A DNA stretch of 19,366 nt from positions 1 to 19,366 of the forward strand of contig CAMHBE010000004.1 of assembly GCA_946183095.1 (NCBI GenBank), written 5' to 3'. Each line of letters opens with the position of its first letter. Position 1 is the first letter of the stretch. Of this stretch, positions 15,891 through 19,366 are shown piece after piece. This DNA is from an uncultured Clostridia bacterium (GTDB lineage: Bacteria; Bacillota; Clostridia; Oscillospirales; Ruminococcaceae). The position numbers were made by a program, and so were the translations under genes. The notes below the pieces were generated by a model. The model saw only the letters and a program-made list of their open reading frames with translations. It did not search any database and was not told where the DNA came from.

Positions 15891-17440
15891 CGTATTTGAT
15901 AAAGGTTGCTCCTGCCCGACTTCCCCACGCGCTCAACAACGTGCGTAAATTCCAGCACCGACAGCATCAGCCCCGCGTCTGTGGTGGGAACGAGCTTTTG
16001 CAGCTGCTCACGGGTAAACTGCTCCGGCAGCCCCTCCGGCACGAACTGCGCATAGTCTTCCGGACTGTCGAGCAATATCTCGCTCAGCAGACGTTTCGGG
16101 CATTTCTCCTTTTTCATGCCGCGGTAACGGCGTTTGCGGCTGTCCTTGTAGTATGTTTTCCTGTCCGTTTCGAGGAATGCCACCCGCACCGAAAGATTGG
16201 AGTTGGTGAGGAAGGCTTTCAGGCGGTAAAGCTCCAGAAACAGCTTCGACAGCGAGCTTACCGTCCGCGTTGTCTGCGACATCACCTCGCCCGTCTGCTC
16301 GTTTATCGCGTAGCTGTGGGTCGTCTTCTCAAAGGGATAAACTACCGTCACATGGCTCAACCGCAGCATTTGTGAGAGTTTTTTCGCAAGGTAGGTGAAA
16401 TTCGCGGACTGTATCTCGAAAATGCCGTTCTCGCCTGCCCCGTCCGCCCAGAATCCGCCTATCTTCGCTTCATGGTCGGCTTCATTGCAATAGTAGCATT
16501 TCAGCGCATTATGTATGGCTTTTTCGTTGAGGGTGCCTATGGTTGTCTTTTCGCGGCTCATAGCCTTTTGCACCGATATACTGAACCGTTCCGCGTCGAT
16601 CTCCCTCAAAGGCGGCTCATATCCGTACACCGGGAATATCTCCCGCTCGATCTGCTCGGGGACGCCGAAAAGGTCGTTAGTGCCGATGACTCCCGTGGCG
16701 CGTGCTTTCAGCTCCGGTATAGCGTTGCCGACGGCGTAGCACCTGTCCGAAACTTCAAACATCGGCAGGTCGTTCGCGTTGTCGCCGAAACATACGAGTT
16801 CATCCGCACCCGTGAGCTGTTTCAGCTTCAGCACCGAGTTCGCCTTCCCCGCGCTTGCCGGAAAGACTTCATACCACTGCTGATACGGCGGGTATGTGTC
16901 GGTGTAGCAGGCTGTGCGGAATCCGTTCTCCGCCATGAATACTTCGTCGAGAGCGGCTTTATTTTTGGGATCTATGAATGCCGCATAGAATATCTCGCCG
17001 TCAAAAAGGCTGACGTGACCGGAAACGGGTCTGCGCCGCTTGTCGCCCTTTCTTCGGGAAAGGTGGGCTTTGAGGTTCTCCGCGCCCTCTATGTAGCTCA
17101 TGCGCTCTTTTCCGTCAATAATCGAGAATATCATGGGAGTTTCGCCGTTTTCGGTTATCGCACGGCGCAGCAGTTCACGCTGCTGTTCTCCGAAAATGTT
17201 CTTCACGGGAAATGTTTTCGTCACGGGGTCGTAGATGAATACCCCGTTCATAAGAGATATGGGCGCGGTAAGATGCAGCGCGGAGGTTATCTCCCCCGCA
17301 GTCGCAAGCCCCCTCGCCGTGCAGTAGGAAAACAGCGTGCCGCTCTCTATAAAACGGTTCAGCATATCGGCTGTGCGCGGTCGGAGCTTGCCCGAACTGT
17401 CGAGCAGCGTCCCGTCAAGGTCGCTTACATATAGTGTCAT
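15878..17440 (-). CDS. Cof-type HAD phosphatase fused to a putative nuclease-like domain
   Basis: A 520-residue two-part protein. Residues 1-268 are a complete Cof/HAD-IIB phosphatase: DLDGT (7-11, nucleophile Asp7, acid Asp9), Thr41 in 'YCTARG', Lys199 and 'FGDNANDLPM' (218-227). Such enzymes hydrolyse small phosphorylated metabolites. Residues about 295-520 are a separate domain: Glu306 in 'LNEKAIHNALK', 'HEAKIGGFWAD' (Asp333), 'GIFEIQ' (Glu342, Gln344), a core strand 'HVTVVYPF', a basic stretch (427-450) and a possible winged helix at the end (470-518). I recall stand-alone Firmicutes proteins with this pattern but no established function. The order Glu, Asp, Glu-x-Gln resembles PD-(D/E)XK nucleases with Gln replacing Lys; this is inference. 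GGAGG precedes the start. Confidence 0.85.
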   Translation of the reverse strand: MTLYVSDLDGTLLDSSGKLRPRTADMLNRFIESGTLFSYCTARGLATAGEITSALHLTAPISLMNGVFIYDPVTKTFPVKNIFGEQQRELLRRAITENGETPMIFSIIDGKERMSYIEGAENLKAHLSRRKGDKRRRPVSGHVSLFDGEIFYAAFIDPKNKAALDEVFMAENGFRTACYTDTYPPYQQWYEVFPASAGKANSVLKLKQLTGADELVCFGDNANDLPMFEVSDRCYAVGNAIPELKARATGVIGTNDLFGVPEQIEREIFPVYGYEPPLREIDAERFSISVQKAMSREKTTIGTLNEKAIHNALKCYYCNEADHEAKIGGFWADGAGENGIFEIQSANFTYLAKKLSQMLRLSHVTVVYPFEKTTHSYAINEQTGEVMSQTTRTVSSLSKLFLELYRLKAFLTNSNLSVRVAFLETDRKTYYKDSRKRRYRGMKKEKCPKRLLSEILLDSPEDYAQFVPEGLPEQFTREQLQKLVPTTDAGLMLSVLEFTHVVERVGKSGRSNLYQIRIKK

Positions 17441-17476
17441 TGTGCGTTACCTCCGTTTCCCGTCATCATGAAATTG

Positions 17477-17505
17477 ATTATAGCACAACTTTACCTAAAT
17501 TGCAA
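17477..17505 (-). promoter_or_regulatory. Sigma-A promoter for the HAD-fusion gene
   Basis: On the minus strand TTGCAA (17505-17500), a 17-bp spacer and TATAAT (17482-17477) with TGC before it, about 37 bp upstream of the start codon. Confidence 0.8.
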
Positions 17506-17543
17506 GGTTATGGGCGCGGGCGCAGGTTTTTACATCAAAACTC

Positions 17544-17572
17544 TTTACATTTCCACCGAAAAATGGTATAAT
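17544..17572 (+). promoter_or_regulatory. Sigma-A promoter for galT
   Basis: TTTACA (17544-17549), a 17-bp spacer and TATAAT (17567-17572) with an extended TGG motif. The start codon of galT is about 40 bp downstream and has AAAGGGG before it. The intact promoter and ribosome binding site suggest the gene was recently functional or still is. Confidence 0.8.
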
Positions 17573-17612
17573 AAAATAAATATGCTGATCATACAGTAAA
17601 GGGGATAATTCT

Positions 17613-19107
17613 ATGATATGCGATCTGATACAGACGCTCATCGAATACGGTATCGCAAAGGAGCTTATCACTCGGGAGGATGAGATATACATCCGCAACC
17701 GCTTTATGCAAGTGCTGAAAGTCGATGCGTGGAACGATGCAAAGCCCCTGAATGGGCTTACGATAGATGAGCTGCTCGGAAAACTGGAGGACTGCGCCGC
17801 CGAAAACGGTATTATTGAGGATTCCGGCGCTTACCGCGATATTTTCGGCACCGAACTCATGGGTATCATCACTCCCGCGCCCCATGAAGTGAACGCGCGC
17901 TTCCGCAGAGAATACGAAAAAAGCCCGGAAGCCGCGACCGAGTGGTACTACAGGTTCAGCGCCGATACGAACTACTACCGCGCAGGTCATATCCCGCGAT
18001 ATCCGCTGGAAGTACGACTGCGAGTACGGTTCCCTTGACATCACGATAAACCGCTCAAAGCCGGAAAAGGATCCCCGCGACATTGCCGCTGCCCGCAATA
18101 TGCCCAAAGCCGCATATCCCGCCTGTCAGCTCTGTGTCGAGAACACGGGTTTCCACGGCACCCTCACCCACCCCGCAAGACAGAACCTGCGCCCCGTACC
18201 GATGAAGGTCGCGGGCGGTGACTGGTCTTTCCAGTATTCGCCATACGGCTACTACAACGAGCACTGCATAGTTTTCAACAACAGGCATATACCTATGGTG
18301 ATCGACGCGGCTGTGTTCGAGAAGCTGTTCGGTGTCCTTGACACGCTCCCGCACTATTTTGTCGGCTCGAACGCTGATCTGCCGATAGTGGGCGGCTCGA
18401 TACTGAGCCACGAGCATTTTCAGGGCGGACGCTACACGTTTGCAATGGAAACGGCACCCGCCGAAAAGACTTTCGACCTGCCGAAGTTCCCCAATGTTAA
18501 GGCTTGCACGGTAAAGTGGCCGATGTCGGTCATTCGTCTGCGCAGCGAGGACAGAGTGCAGCTCGCGGCTGCCTGCGATTCGATACTGAAACTCTGGCGC
18601 GGCTACAGCGACCCCGATGCCGGTATTTTCGCGGAAACTGACGGAGTTCCGCACAACACCATAACCCCCATTGCGCGCAGACACGGCAATGAGTTTGAAT
18701 GTGACCTTGTTCTCCGCAACAACATCACGTCGGAAGACCGCCCCCTCGGTATCTTCCACCCGAACCCGTCACTGCACCACATAAAGAAGGAGAATATCGG
18801 TCTTATCGAAGTTATGGGTCTTGCGGTACTGCCCGCGCGTCTTGCTCCGGAGCTTGAACTGCTCGAAAAGGCTATGCTCGGCAAAACGGATATCTCCGGT
18901 GACGAGAAGCTCGGATGTCACAGCGAGTGGCTGAAAGATGTTATACAGCGCCACCCCGAAGCAAATGCCGAAAACGCCGACGCTATCCTCAAAAAAGAGA
19001 TAGGCGCGGTATTCGAGCAAGTCCTGCTCGACGCCGGCGTTTACAAGAGAGACAACGCCGGACAAGCAGCCTTCGGCAGATTTATCGGCGAAGCAGTACG
19101 CCGTTAA
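17613..19107 (+). pseudogene. galT: Class II galactose-1-phosphate uridylyltransferase, frameshifted
   Basis: GalT exchanges UDP-glucose and galactose-1-phosphate for glucose-1-phosphate and UDP-galactose in the Leloir pathway. The sequence is the long Firmicutes (class II) type. The first frame (17613-18038) gives 'MICDLIQTLIEYGIAKELI' through 'SADTNYYRA', then runs out of register into a stop. The protein continues in another frame from about 17989 ('ISRDIRWKYDCEYGSLDIT') to the stop at 19105. That second part holds 'PACQLCVENTGFHG', the active-site 'GGSILSHEHFQGG' and 'HNTITPIARR'. Joined, the two parts give about 498 residues, the normal length. The register is restored by adding two bases, or removing one, near 17985-17988; there is no homopolymer there. 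It may be a real mutation or a sequence error. If read as separate genes, the pieces are 17613-18038 and roughly 18100-19107. No other galactose gene lies in the window. Confidence 0.88.
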
Positions 19108-19366
19108 GCAGTGGTACAGCGGGCACCGCCCGCACCCGCTTAGGGGCTCATGCCGCCCCTAAGAACCCGGCAGCAGCCTAATGCTGCACCGAGATGATAT
19201 GTATCATCACGCTCTGCTCCTATCGTATGTGTTTCTGTAACCTAAAAGCAGGGGCAGCACACAGATATCCTATCTCAACGTTTTCGCTTCCTTTGTCGTA
19301 CAAAGGAAGTGGGTCGGGAGTTTGAGGGGAGGGCAAAGCCCTGCCCTCATGTGGCTCGCCCTCAAG
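19108..19366. other. Non-coding, hairpin-rich stretch after galT
   Basis: No gene is seen. Hairpins follow one another: GCGGGC-ACC-GCCCGC (19119-19133), CTTAGGGG/CCCCTAAG (19139-19163), GCAGC/GCTGC (19173-19187), GATGATA-TG-TATCATC (19193-19208), CTTCCTTTG-TCGTA-CAAAGGAAG (19287-19309), and a nested pair TTGAGGG/CCCTCAA (19322-19365) around GAGGGC/GCCCTC (19329-19348). None has a clear T run, so no standard galT terminator is evident. The last hairpins reach the window edge and look like repeat-type DNA. Confidence 0.6.

Noticed and set aside
16472..17434. A 320-residue plus-strand frame across the HAD-fusion gene
   Set aside because: It is antisense to the HAD catalytic motifs and starts without a ribosome binding site.

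Overview
The window looks like chromosomal DNA of a Gram-positive Clostridia member, most likely a Ruminococcus-like Oscillospiraceae. Support comes from strong AGGAG-type ribosome binding sites, AT-rich sigma-A promoters with 17-bp spacers and TGn extended -10 boxes, an AddA-type helicase-nuclease, a MetA with the Glu111 acetyl-CoA signature, a class II GalT, and the block tepA-ylzJ-(uppP)-ftsK/spoIIIE, which resembles the Bacillus tepA-ylzJ-spoIIIE order. The genus is an inference. I see no prophage, transposase, CRISPR array, tRNA or rRNA.

Layout. Positions 1-436 hold no gene: a 3 x 29-bp tandem repeat leads into a repeat element (copy A), followed by a rho-independent terminator. 437-1114 (+) encodes a lipoprotein whose only globular part looks like a subtilase propeptide. 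Facing it, addA (4532-1173) is co-directional with and 18 bp behind an OmpR-type response regulator (5228-4551), so a regulator and a DNA repair nuclease share a transcript. A divergent promoter region (5229-5393) also drives a rightward metal/nucleic-acid operon: a CtpE-like P-type ATPase, RNase HI (start abutting the ATPase stop) and a ZIP metal transporter, ending at a bidirectional terminator (9096-9126).

9127-9432 contains copy B of the repeat element, inverted relative to copy A and fused to a purine/pyrimidine-biased tract that begins at the ftsK stop codon. The leftward operon tepA - ylzJ - uppP - ftsK (14656-9433) combines a ClpP-fold protease, a small conserved protein, the undecaprenyl-pyrophosphate phosphatase and the DNA translocase. 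Its ylzJ-uppP gap holds two abutting large palindromes and a 17-bp direct repeat. metA (14902-15834, +) has its own promoter and a leader hairpin. It converges on a 520-residue fusion of a Cof-type HAD phosphatase with a C-terminal domain that may be PD-(D/E)XK-like (17440-15878). A divergent promoter pair separates that gene from a class II galT (17613-19107), which is split by a frameshift near 17985. The right end (19108-19366) is non-coding and full of hairpins.

Most of the window is housekeeping. The less ordinary parts are the paired A/B repeat element, the double palindrome, the HAD fusion, the orphan propeptide lipoprotein and the broken galT.
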